This document shows, one piece after another, positions 11,401 to 21,149 of a stretch of DNA of 64,000 bases (positions are counted from its first letter, which is position 1; every line of letters begins with the position of its first letter). Below the pieces are notes generated by a model. It did no database searches. It was given only the letters and a program-made list of their open reading frames with translations, and was not told where the DNA came from. The stretch is from Corynespora cassiicola (lineage: Eukaryota > Ascomycota > Dothideomycetes > Pleosporales > Corynesporascaceae). The stretch lies in the NCBI GenBank assembly GCA_022059125.1, contig JAEUWY010000020.1, positions 1-64,000 on the forward strand, given 5' to 3'. The translations under genes and the position numbers were made by a program.

Positions 11401-14400
11401 ACTTTTAATATATTATTAATAAGTGTTTAATATATCGCAGGTGCGTTAGTAAAACTAAATAGTATTATAAAATATTTATAGTGCTTATACCGCGTCCGGA
11501 ATACTGTTTTCTATTTTTTACTTTTTTTTATACGTATTAAGTTATACGCGCTTCAGAAATCTAAAACTATAAATATCTATACTTTAAATAGTTTATTTCT
11601 AAGCTTTTAAATGTTCAGTAGTAGATATCTGTTCTTAATTATAATATTATTAAGTTTTTTAAAATCCACATATAACTGTAGAAATCTATCTTTTTTAAAA
11701 ATAAAAATAATTAGATATCTTGCCTCTAACGTTAATTTGTATATAAATTTTTTTTTAAAGTTTTTATTAAAATATACTTATAACGCTACGAGTTTTTTTT
11801 TTAATAAACTATAGATAAACTTAAAAGTTAGATACTTTTTTTTCTAAAAAGCTATTTCGCAGTTCTAGAGCTAATACTTAAATAATACTTTATTATCTAC
11901 CTTTTTTTAAAAAAATAGTTTCTACTTACTGTACTTTTCGGGGATTATAAAAGTTACGCAAGTTATTTCTAAAACTTTTATTTTTTTATCTAGTAGCTTT
12001 TTATTAGATCTAATAAAGTTAATTTTTTTTTTTAAAAGCGTTTTAGTTAATTTTTTGCTGCCTATATTATTCAGCGTAATTTTATTTACTATTAAACGCT
12101 GCTAATATATAAGTTCTAATACAATAGCGTAATTACATTCTATAAATAAAAACTTTTTGTCTGCCTAGTTAATGTATAAGTTATACTTTCTAAACTATAA
12201 AAGTTCTAAAATAATATTATAAATAGCTATATCTAAGATATTAAAGGAAATTTTTTTTTAGTGTTTCTGAATGCCTATAGTAGTTATAGTTTCTTAATCT
12301 ACTAATACTTTTTCTGGTATTTTTTTTCTATTCGCGATATAAAGTAGATAGAGTTACTTTTTAGCGTGTGTTTTTACTTTACTTTTTTCTACAGCCTGCT
12401 ATAAGACATAGTTGTATTAAGCCTCTATGTCTAATAGTGCTTTTATTTAGTATCTATTAAGCTTAATAAATAGCTTAACTAATTTCTCTAAATTAGTAGC
12501 GCATAGTGCTTTAAGTCTATTTTTAGCGCTAGATATTATTCTAAAAAAAACTTATTACTAAATCTATATAAGCGCTTTTTATTTTAGTAGCGTTTGTAAT
12601 TCTTGTGCAAGCAGATTTACTAAAAATTTTATATATATCTCTTATTAATTAGTATATTTATCGCGAGTTTTTTAGTTTTATTTATTCTAAAAAAATATTA
12701 TACTTATTATTTATTTTATAGATAAGTGTCGCATACATGTGTCTCGCAGTTAAACTATTAATACTTATATTTATATAGTTTAGATAGAAACTAATTCGCG
12801 GCCGTCTTGTCTAAGTAATAAATTTAGTATTAATTTTCTTAGTAAAAAGTCTATAAGTAGCTTACGTGCTTTAAATTTTTTAAATTTAAATAGTATTACA
12901 GTTCTTACGTGTTTCAGCTTTATAAAAAGCTTAGAATTATATTTAGTTTGTTGTTAGAGTCTAGTAAAACTCTTAGTCTAATTTCTAAGTTTTTTTAGTT
13001 AACTTATTTTTATGTTTTAGAACTACGTTGTTGTCGTCGTTTCTTAGAGTCTTAATTTTTTTTATTTAAGTTATTATACTTTTTTAACTATTTGCGCGTT
13101 ACAGATAATTTTTTCTACTATATAAGTATTTTTATTAAATTTTTTCTGTTTTTTTTATAAGCTTCTACTAGTTCTTGTTTTTATACAAAGTTTTTATTAA
13201 CTTTAAATTTAGTAAGTTTAAATAGCGTACTGCTATTACTGTTTTATTCAAACTTATAGCTAGCGTTACTTAGATATTTTTTATATTTATATATATTGCG
13301 AAAAACTTTTTTTCTTTTATAGCTAGGTCTTTTAAACTTAACTTTTTTAAAAATACTTCTAGGCTCTGTTTAAATACTTTTATTTTAGTACTAAATATAA
13401 TTAAAATTTTTTTCTATTTTTCTGTTTCGCAGTAGTTCGCTATCGCAGATAAATTCTGTTTTATAAAATCTATTTATAATAACTTTCTATTTATTATCTG
13501 CGTTAGATTTATTATTTAAAGTAGTTTACAATATATTCAGCTGTTAAACAATTTTATTTTTTAATTAATAGTTTTTTATAATATAGCCTGTTTTTCTACA
13601 CGCGTAGTAAGTTATAGCTTTACTTTTAAACTTATTATTTTTTTTTATTACTTTTTTGTTCTATTTTCTAAATATTACTAAAAACTATTAGTTTATTACT
13701 ATAGGTGTTGCGAGTAAAATGCGTTACCTTATATTTAATTTATTTACCGGTATTAGCGTTGTAGTACCTTCTACTATAGCTTAGTTTAGTACGTTATTAA
13801 TATTATAAGTTTTAATTTTAGTGTAGTTCTATTCGTAGTTTATACAGTTTCTAATTAATATTAATAAATTTATTTATAAGTTATTTAAGCGTTTTAAGTT
13901 AAGCTCCAGAACGTATAAATTTTTTTTTAATATTAGATTTAAGTTTTTAACAGTACATTATTATAAATACTTTATTATTCTATTCTGTAAAAATTAATAG
14001 TTACTAAAATTTATTAGTATAGTTAGCAGCTAAAGTCTATTATTTAAAATATTAAATATTTTATTTAGTAATTATATTTTTATTAGCAATTTCGAAAACT
14101 TATTTAATTTTCTTTTTAAATTTATTAAAATTCTTTATTTATTTATTAACGTCGTTGTTAGCTTCGCCGTTTTTATACTTAATAAAAGCTAGTTTAATTT
14201 ATTAAAGTGCTTTACTTTTTATATACGTAGCTACAAATATAACGCGTTTTTTTTACTTAACGTTTCTATTTTAGAAATTAAAAAATAAGTTAAGCTGTAA
14301 GAGCTAGTTTTTAAGCTTACTTTATTCTTTATAATAAAAATTAAATATTACTATTTTAATAGAATTGTTGTCTGCTGTATTAGGTTATATAATTACACTA

Positions 14401-14489
14401 GTAGTAGTTTTAGTACTAATAGTGCTACTAGTTAAAGTTAAAAATACGCGTAATTCTGAAGTAGTACTTATTTTAAAAAATATTTATAA

Positions 14490-14963
14490 TATTAAAGCTG
14501 TGCTACAGGCTATAAGCAAAACTAAAAAGCAAGTAGCTGCTTAGATTAATTTTTAGAAATAAATACTAGTAGAGTTACGTAAGTAAAATAATGTGCGATA
14601 TACTATACAGATCTCTGTGTTAGTAATAGAGCATAATAAATTAATAGTTAATTTTAAATAATAGATTTGCTAACAAAGTAAATATAATTATAAAATATAA
14701 TTATACAAACTATATACATATTAAATTCTATAAAATCCTATAGTTCTATAGAACTGTTTTTATAAGACTATAAAACTTATAGAACGCTAAGTTACGAGTT
14801 TTATAAATTTTATACTAAGTTTTTTTTAGTATTAATATTTCTATAGAACTGTTACGTAACTTGTCTTAGCTTAGCAGAGTAATAAATACTTACTATTAGT
14901 ACTTATTATTAGCTATTTTTTAAAAGCGTCGCCTGCGCCGCCTACTTTCTCAGATTCGTAACA
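14490..14963 (-). repeat. Right LTR of element A (5' LTR)
   Basis: 474 bp. It starts TATTAAAGCTGTGCTACAGG and ends CAGATTCGTAACA, followed by the target-site duplicate ATATA. It keeps the better preserved 3' terminus (AACA) of the pair. Confidence 0.9.
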
Positions 14964-15440
14964 ATATATAAAACAGTCTACTCTTTTATATATAAAAATA
15001 TTTTATATAATAAAAAGCAGCAGCGTTATAATAAACAAAAAAAAAATAAAAAAATGTGCTTTTTTTACGCTTTATATTTTTTTATTTAAAAAAAAAAAAA
15101 CAGAGATAAAAAATAAAAATAAAAAGTATATATTTATTATCTAGAGTAAGTATATAGTATAGTCTCTACTAAATTACATCTATCTATTTTATACTTTAGA
15201 TATTATAATTATAGTAACTAGATCGCCTAAAAATATAAAGTAATATTATAAATATAAGTAGTTTTAAAACGTATACTAATATTATTTTTAATTAAAGTTT
15301 TTATTACGCATTTAGTATTATATTATTTTTAATTAAAATTTTTATTACGCGCTAATTTAAATTAAAGTTTTTATTTTATAATCTACTCTATTTTTTACCT
15401 ACTAAACTAAGTTAGTATACTTTTCTATTTCTTTTTTTCT
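14964..15440. other. AT-rich flank before the first gene island
   Basis: AT-rich sequence with short imperfect repeats around AATTAAAGTTTTTATTACGC at 15288-15400 (three partial copies). No coding potential is seen. Base composition changes abruptly at about 15440, where the GC-normal island starts. Confidence 0.6.
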
Positions 15441-15584
15441 TTTTCTAACTTATTCTGTGAGTCTCGCCAGCCTTTCTGGCCGGCAGAGAGCCGGGTAGAA
15501 CCCGATTTTTAGCTAGGTCTTCTGCCGCATCCCTAACCGCAATCGCAAGCATAGAAAAACTATAATAGAAGTAAGAAGAGACCA

Positions 15585-15720
15585 GCCTGCTATAATTCGC
15601 ATGCTTATTCTGCCTACCTCGCCGCAGCTGAGCATTAGCGCGTAGGGAACAGGGAGAAGGCGAGGCTGGATGCTCGTTATCGGGGGCTGAGGTGTTCTAT
15701 TAATAGTCCGTAGGCTGCGA
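15585..15720 (-). repeat. 5' module copy a (shared with 17.05 kb and 18.6 kb)
   Basis: Read on the minus strand this ~135-bp segment matches, word by word, the sequence upstream of two other starts in the island: plus strand at about 17045-17155 and minus strand at 18750-18608. Shared pieces include CTATTAATAGAAC, CTACGCGC, GCTCAGCTGCGGCG, GGTAG, ATAAGCATGCGAAT and a C/T-rich tail. In the other copies the module leads straight into an ATG. Here the sequence after the module does not encode the shared motif. I interpret it as a duplicated promoter fragment beside, and divergent from, the SesB-like gene. Confidence 0.6.
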
Positions 15721-15848
15721 TTGCGATTAATGGTATATAAATAGTGTCTCCCGATCATGCAGGATTCAACTCAGCTCAAGCTATATTGATAACCTTGATC
15801 TTCCAACACACCTGGACATGGCGCTGTACGGTTTAACTAAGTGGCACG

Positions 15849-16982
15849 ATGGGGAGAAAGCAGAAGTGGAGTGAGGCTTGTAACAATACAGGCATGCTGT
15901 TCTATCCGGCTAACGTCAAAAGCATTGTCTTCGTCCACGGTCTTCGCGGAGGAATCGAGTCGACATGGACGAAAGATGGGGTGGTCTGGCCGAAAGAGTT
16001 GCTGTCTAAAGACATTCCAAAAAGTCGTATCTTAAGCTTCGGCTACGACGCTGGGATTGTGCACTCTAACACGGCAGTTGTCACTCAAGGCAGCCTTGCA
16101 GACGATGCACGGCAGCTATGCAGCCTCCTCGATGATGTCCGTAAACAGACAAGCACTGTAAGATATTATGCTATATTCTACTAAGATTTTGAATTGTCTT
16201 TGCCCTGCTATTGATGCTAACTGTTCTCTTAGGCTGATCGTCCTATCATCGTGATCGGCCACAGCCTCGGCGGCCTCGTCCTCGCACAAGTGGTGTATGG
16301 TGGCAATGGGGCTACAGAGGGAGACAGTATCCGCTCCATAGCGCAGCACATCAAAGGAATGATATTCCTTGGCACACCTTTCTATGGCTCCAAGATTGCC
16401 GGGTGGGGTGACTTCATGCGGCGTATCTACAGCCTCGCCCAGAAAACGGACCAGAGCACATTGAAACATCTCACGTTAGATTCAGAGAAGCTCAAAGATC
16501 TTCGAACCGGGTTCCCAGACGTGATTCGCAAGCGGAATCAATCTTCAGACAAGGTTGTCGTGGTCTTCTTTTTTGAGAAGAAGATGACTTACAAGGTGGT
16601 ACGTTAGACGCAAGGCTCTAGCACTAGATACTAATGAAATGTGAAGTTGGTCGTCAAGGAAGAAGATGCGTCCTTTCCTGGCATCGGAGAAATCTTGCCC
16701 ATGCATGCAAACCATCTCGACATCTGCAAGTTCGACGATGCAGAAGACGATGGATACAAGCAAGTGAGGGCGAAGATAAAGCAAGCTATGGAGGCGACTG
16801 ATATCATTGAAACAACTACGGTAAATATAGCCCTATTTCACGATGCAGTGGGCAAAGTTATGGTAATGCGAGAACAGGGCAGCAAAAACTACACTGTTAA
16901 TAACAATGGCACGATCACGAATTTCGCTCAGCGCGATATGAGAATCGAGCAACAGACTTTCAACTATGGGCAGACCAAGTAG
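15849..16982 (+). CDS. SesB/LipA-like alpha/beta hydrolase with C-terminal amyloid-like motif
   Basis: Three exons, 15849-16157, 16233-16598 and 16647-16982, give a 336-aa protein. Introns start GTAAGA and GTACGT and end CTTAG and GAAG, with branch sites GCTAAC and ACTAAT; both keep phase 0. Visible motifs are IVFVHGLRGG (oxyanion loop, ~26-35), GHSLGG with nucleophile Ser114, and ANHLDICKF with likely catalytic His248, followed by the usual short C-terminal helix. This matches the SesB class of fungal serine hydrolases, which act as effector domains of NLR immune receptors or as stand-alone partners controlled by them. Residues ~308-336 are an Asn/Gln-rich tail (NNNGTITNFAQRD...) also found at the N-terminus of the facing gene at 17933-18581. 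In such systems this kind of tail is an amyloid signalling motif that templates cell-death effectors. The hydrolase call is confident; the amyloid role is inferred. No NLR is present in the island. Confidence 0.8.
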
Positions 16983-17044
16983 GGCTTCGATCGGTAAAGA
17001 TGGGGAACAAAGGGCAGATCGTGAATAATGTCAATTGGATGGTC

Positions 17045-17300
17045 GAGATACATATATGCTATTCTCTACGCGCCGGTGCTCAGCTGCGGCGGGGTAGACA
17101 GAATCAGCATACGAATCAAAGCGGCCTGGTCCCTTCTCACTTCCACCGCGATAGCGCATGCAGAAAAATGAATTTGTGATGCCTCCGATTGACAAAAATT
17201 ATGGCCATATCAGTGATGTCGCTGAAAGAATCAATATCGGTCCGCCGCGACCAAAAGCTATAGAAATTAGCAAGGAGAGCTGTAAACAGGAGTCACATGT
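17045..17300 (+). pseudogene. Degenerate third copy of the motif exon with its 5' module
   Basis: From 17045 the sequence tracks the upstream region of the 18581 minus-strand gene (CTACGCGC, GCTCAGCTGCGGCGGG, GCGGCCTGGTCCCTTCTCAC, CCGCGATAGCGCATGCAG). It then opens an ATG at 17158 encoding MQKNEF... followed by NYGHISDVAERINIG, a recognisable relative of NNGTSNNFAQRDIHIG. The splice donor occupies the same place (ATATCG|GT) and a matching acceptor (AAACAG|GA) follows about 50 bp on. Downstream of it no sensible continuation is visible and the frame closes quickly. I read this as a relic of a third member of the same gene family. A short functional peptide cannot be excluded. Confidence 0.5.
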
Positions 17301-17932
17301 CTACCTCGTGACTCAGCATCATGTACATAAGGCTGCTCGCCAGCCATCTCTCCTACAGAATACTTGATCACACCTACACTCCATATTTACATCAATACAT
17401 TACTCTTGTACACCCCACACGTTTACTTACAAGAGCAGTTTCTATTGAAAGAAGAGCAAGATTGGGGTAAAGCAACAAGCCACAAAGATAGCGCAGTAGT
17501 TCGCTTACTAAACATTGTGAGATGTAACTTAGAGTACGTGAGAGGTACTTTGAGTTGCCACCGCTACGAGGGACGATGGCCGACCCGCATCCGCCCTAAA
17601 TTTTGCGCCGGGGGCAATATTTGTGGCGATTCGGGGGACACTCTACTCACAGCGGGCAAAAGAGTATGGAGTGCTATGAAGTTCTATAGTTTTTTCCTCT
17701 AGAAATTGAGTGTGTGTCTCCCTGCTCAAGGGTGCGCTCTAGCGGCTTATACTAGTGTTTACTTTTTGGTGCGTCTACTAGGGTGTTCCCTTCTGCAACC
17801 GATACTAATACCTCAAATCGTGACATATATTCTGCTAGTCCAGTGTGGTGGAGTTGCCTACCGCCAGATTCTGCAATAATCACAGTCCCCGTCATCACGG
17901 TCCCCGTTATCACACGCGCACGCTAAAGACTC
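17301..17932. other. GC-normal intergenic stretch, no recognised gene
   Basis: The stretch lies between the motif-exon relic and the end of the minus-strand gene. One plus-strand open frame of 112 codons (17364-17702) has no recognisable motif, no signal peptide and an arbitrary ATG. It may be a decayed remainder of the 17158 relic. Imperfect triplets of TCATCACGGTCCCCGT-like sequence occur near 17876-17920. Confidence 0.4.
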
Positions 17933-18581
17933 TCAGCCTATGCACGGCCCTCTTCCGCAATCATCACAGGACCCGTCCCCAGTAGTTACCGGATGCAAGC
18001 ATTCCTTCGGTGGAGTATATTCCGGCCGTAGTGATAACGACCGATGTAAATCCGATGCTGGTGAATCCGACGCTGGTGAATACGACTCTCCTGATTTGCC
18101 CTCGCTGTTCAGCTGCTGACTGTGTTCTTCTTTCTCTGTTGTCTCTCTTCCGTTGCTTTGACGTTTTTCCAAAGACGCTTGCAATGCTTCCAACTTCGAG
18201 TTTATTTCGGACATAAACTGGGCAATCAATGGATCTAGCTCCTCCTCGTTCCCTTGGCTGAATTCTCGTTTCAGTCGCTTAGTTTCTTGAAGACCGTTAT
18301 ACACTTCAGGAGTGTTCATTCCACTCTCATTTTCTTCATTAAATTCATCTAGACATTCGTCAGTGAACGTTGTGAGTAGTTTTCTTTGTGGGTACTGACC
18401 CCATGAAACGTTCCTATCTCCAAGATTGATAGTAAAATGGTTGATCTGGTTCCCTGTCTAGCATCAGTACGGTGCCTGGTAAGTATAGCATGAGCGGTGT
18501 ACCGATATGGATGTCTCTTTGAGCGAAATTATTGCTAGTGCCATTGTTGATGGCATACATTTTGGACTGATTCTCTTGCAT
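17933..18581 (-). CDS. Small protein with N-terminal amyloid-like motif matching the SesB-like tail
   Basis: Two exons on the minus strand, 18581-18503 and 18453-17933, separated by a 49-bp intron (GTACAC...ACAG, branch TACTGATG), encode 199 aa. Residues 1-27 read MQENQSKMYA then INNGTSNNFAQRDIHIG, close to the last ~30 residues of the SesB-like hydrolase (GSKNY then NNNGTITNFAQRD). Similarity extends to the codon level, so this is a duplicated segment. The splice continues the motif into NQINHFTINLGD. Residues ~90-130 (LIAQFMSEINSKLEALQASL) could form a coiled coil, a Ser-rich linker follows, and the C-terminus has clustered Cys (CDDCGRGPC). No NACHT or other receptor domain is visible. It may be a complete small partner or the surviving 5' end of a larger receptor gene. 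The start is the first ATG after an in-frame stop. Confidence 0.6.
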
Positions 18582-18607
18582 GCGCTGTCGCGGTGAACGT
18601 AAAAAGA

Positions 18608-18750
18608 GATCAGGCTAATTTAATGCGAGTGCTTGTCCTACCTACCCTACAGTAGCTGAGCGTCAGTGCGTAGACAATACGAAAAAAGCAAGGCTAGCTG
18701 CTGCCCACCAAGGGCTAAGCCGTTCTATTAATAGCATAGTAGACCTCTTC
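18608..18750 (-). promoter_or_regulatory. 5' module copy c, putative promoter of the 18581 gene
   Basis: It lies immediately upstream of the ATG at 18581. On the minus strand it matches copy a (15720-15585) and the region before 17158: CTATTAATAGAAC, CTACGCACTG, GCTCAGCTACTG, GGTAGGTAGGACAAGCACTCG, GCCTGATCTC and ACCGCGACAGCG before the ATG. Conservation of the block before two related starts suggests the duplicated unit included the promoter and 5' UTR. Confidence 0.5.
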
Positions 18751-18759
18751 TTTTACTTT

Positions 18760-20485
18760 TTCCATCACCATTCAGAGTCAAGTGCACGATATAATAGTTA
18801 GTAGATAGTACGCTTGTATTACAAACCTGCAGTTAATATTGCCTATAATAGAACACACACACGTACACACGCGCGCGCGCCAAAATAATCATTATTAAGC
18901 TATTATTAGAGAGCTGAGTGTGTTAACTGGATGTAAGGCGAAAGTTAATCGTCTATGTGGCTGAATTGCATTAATATTTGGCTGATTACGCCTCGTATAA
19001 GGTTATAAATTTAGTAAACTTATTTCTTTTCTCTATAGGTGGCCTGCGCGTTATTTCAGAGAGGTTATATAGAAAAAAAATCTAAAAAAAGTTCTACTTT
19101 TTAAACTACTATAACTTTGTAACCAGACTAGCTATTAAAATTAAAAAATACTAATTTTTAAAAGATTTGAAAAGTTTTTCTAGTAATAAAAGTAATATAT
19201 AGCTTGTATAATATTTATAGCTTTAAATTTTAATTTAAAGTATAGTAAAAAAATACAAATTAAAAAGCTAATTTGTTTTTTTATAGTATAATTTTTATTT
19301 TTTATTTAATTATTATAAGTTCTAATAAAAATATTAATAGTAGAAATTTTTTTCTAGAAAATTAAATTCTATAAATCTATTAAAAAAAATTTAATTATTA
19401 ATATTTTATAAAATATCTGTTAGTTTTAACAACTGTACTCTAATATCTAAGTAAAAATAATATATAACTATTTATTATTTTTTACGGAATTTAATTGTAT
19501 TTTTTACTTATAGCTTTTATAAATAAAGTATTGTTTTTTTTTAGTTTTTTTATCTAATATATTAGAATTTAAATTTTCTAAATTTTTTTTTAATATTATT
19601 TAGACGTTTATTATAATTACTCTATTTAGACTATATACTAAATATTTAAATAATTTTATTTTATTTTTTAAACTAGTTTAAAACTAGTTTAGCGGTATAG
19701 ATTTTTTAATTATTTTATTAAAATTTTTATTCTATAAGAAAATTAATATTTATATTAATTTTATACTTTAATATATTAAAAAAGTATATAAACTAACCAG
19801 GCTTTGCCTATTTTTTAACAATAAACTTCTAAACTTTTTATATATAATCTATATTATTAAAATTATTTTTAGAATTAAATTTTATTATAAATACTAATTC
19901 TCATCTTTTTTCTATTTAAATAATTTTCTATATTAATATAACTAAATCTCGAGCTATAATTTAATTAGTATTAATTTTCAATTAATTTAGACTTTTTTAA
20001 ATTTTTTTTAACTTATAATTTAATCTTATAAAAGCTAATTTAGCTTCTATATTCTTATTTTTTTTTTATATATTTTTATTTAGAACGTAGATTTTTTTCT
20101 ACTACTAATTTATTAGAAAATATAATTTTATTAAAATTTATATTTTTTAAATTATTTTATTTTGTTTTTATATATTTTAAATTTATTTAAATTTTTTTAT
20201 TTAAAAGAAGTTTTTTATTACTAATTTTAGTTCTATAATCTTTTTCTAAAATTATCTTTATATACTTTTTCTAAATATTTTTTAAATAAATTTTTTTTTT
20301 AAAGCCTTTGATTAGAACCTTATTAATTTTTTTTTATTTAGAAAGCTTAATGTTTTTTTTTACTTAGCTATATTTAAGCTATTAGATAATCTTTTATTTT
20401 TTCTTAATTTAATTTTTAGTATTAGTAATACTATTTCTAGATTTATTTAATAAATAAAAAGTATTTAGTATAAAATAATAAGTTT
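18760..20485. other. Transition to AT-rich desert; microsatellite
   Basis: GC-normal sequence ends near 19050. At about 18851-18881 there is a short ACACACGTACACACGCGCGCGCGC microsatellite-like run (given in part). Beyond 19050 the DNA is AT-rich, stop-dense and without recognisable features, so it is probably RIP-degraded repeat DNA. Confidence 0.5.
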
Positions 20486-20706
20486 TAATATATTTTATAA
20501 GCGAGCAGCGTATACAAGTAAGCGGTATATTTAATACTAAATATTTATATAAAACTTTAAAATTAAATAACATTTAAAATAAAATTTTAATATTTAAAAA
20601 ACTAAAATCTATAATTTTTTAATAAATATATAAATATATAAATATATTTATAAACTTACTAATAAATTATCTATTAAGCTTTAAAATTTATATAAAATAG
20701 TATAAG

Positions 20707-21149
20707 TATTAAGACTGTGCTATAGGTTATAAGCGAGGCTAGAAAGCAAGTAGCTGTTTAAATTAATTTTTAAAAATAAGTACTAGTAAAATTATATAAG
20801 TAAAATAATATATAGTATACTGTACAGATCTCCGTGTTAGCAATAGAATATAATAGATTAATAGTTAATTTTAAATAATAGATTTGCTAATAAAGTAAAT
20901 ATAATTATAAAGTATAATTATATAAACTATATACTTAATAGTAACCGCGCTTACCTATATCTATTATAAATATTTACTATTAGTATTTATAAGCGCTTAT
21001 TTTACTAAAGCGTAAGCTTTAAATTATATATTTTTTTTAATTATATAATATAGTATAGTAGTTTTTTTTTAGGCGCGTAATTATATATATAATTAAAACT
21101 GCATTTTTAATATTATCTACTTAAATTTTTCTAAAACTGTATTATAATA
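20707..21149 (-). repeat. Left LTR of element B (3' LTR)
   Basis: 443 bp, starting TATTAAGACTGTGCTATAGG and ending ACTGTATTATAATA. The first ~235 bp match the element A LTRs. From about 20935 on it has its own sequence (TTAATAGTAACCGCGCTTAC...), so the two families have different 3' LTR halves. Confidence 0.88.

Larger units (their letters stand above)
8006..14963 (-). mobile_element. Ty3/Gypsy-type LTR retrotransposon, RIP-degraded (element A)
   Basis: Two 474-bp direct repeats (8006-8479 and 14490-14963) bound a 6.96-kb element, flanked on both sides by the 5-bp target duplication ATATA (8001-8005, 14964-14968). The LTR ends are TGTT...AACA in the least mutated copies. Coding is on the minus strand. 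Reverse-translating 11402-11349 gives VYLDIFVIVYLNDILVF, the reverse-transcriptase catalytic box of Ty3/Gypsy elements (YLDD, here YLND). A purine tract on the minus strand (T-run at 8480-8497 on plus) abuts the left LTR, as expected of a 3' LTR for a minus-strand element. All frames are full of stops, so the element is dead. LTR differences are nearly all C/T or G/A. Confidence 0.9.

Noticed and set aside
11611..11814. 67-codon plus-strand frame inside LTR element A
   Set aside because: It is antisense to the retrotransposon pol region, AT-driven composition, and lacks any motif.
15440..15530. GC-rich hairpins (GCCAGCCTTTCTGGCCGGC and CCGGGTAGAACCCG) considered as a tRNA or other structured RNA
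   Set aside because: They do not form a cloverleaf, and no anticodon arm or T-loop consensus is present. They coincide with the abrupt edge of the island.
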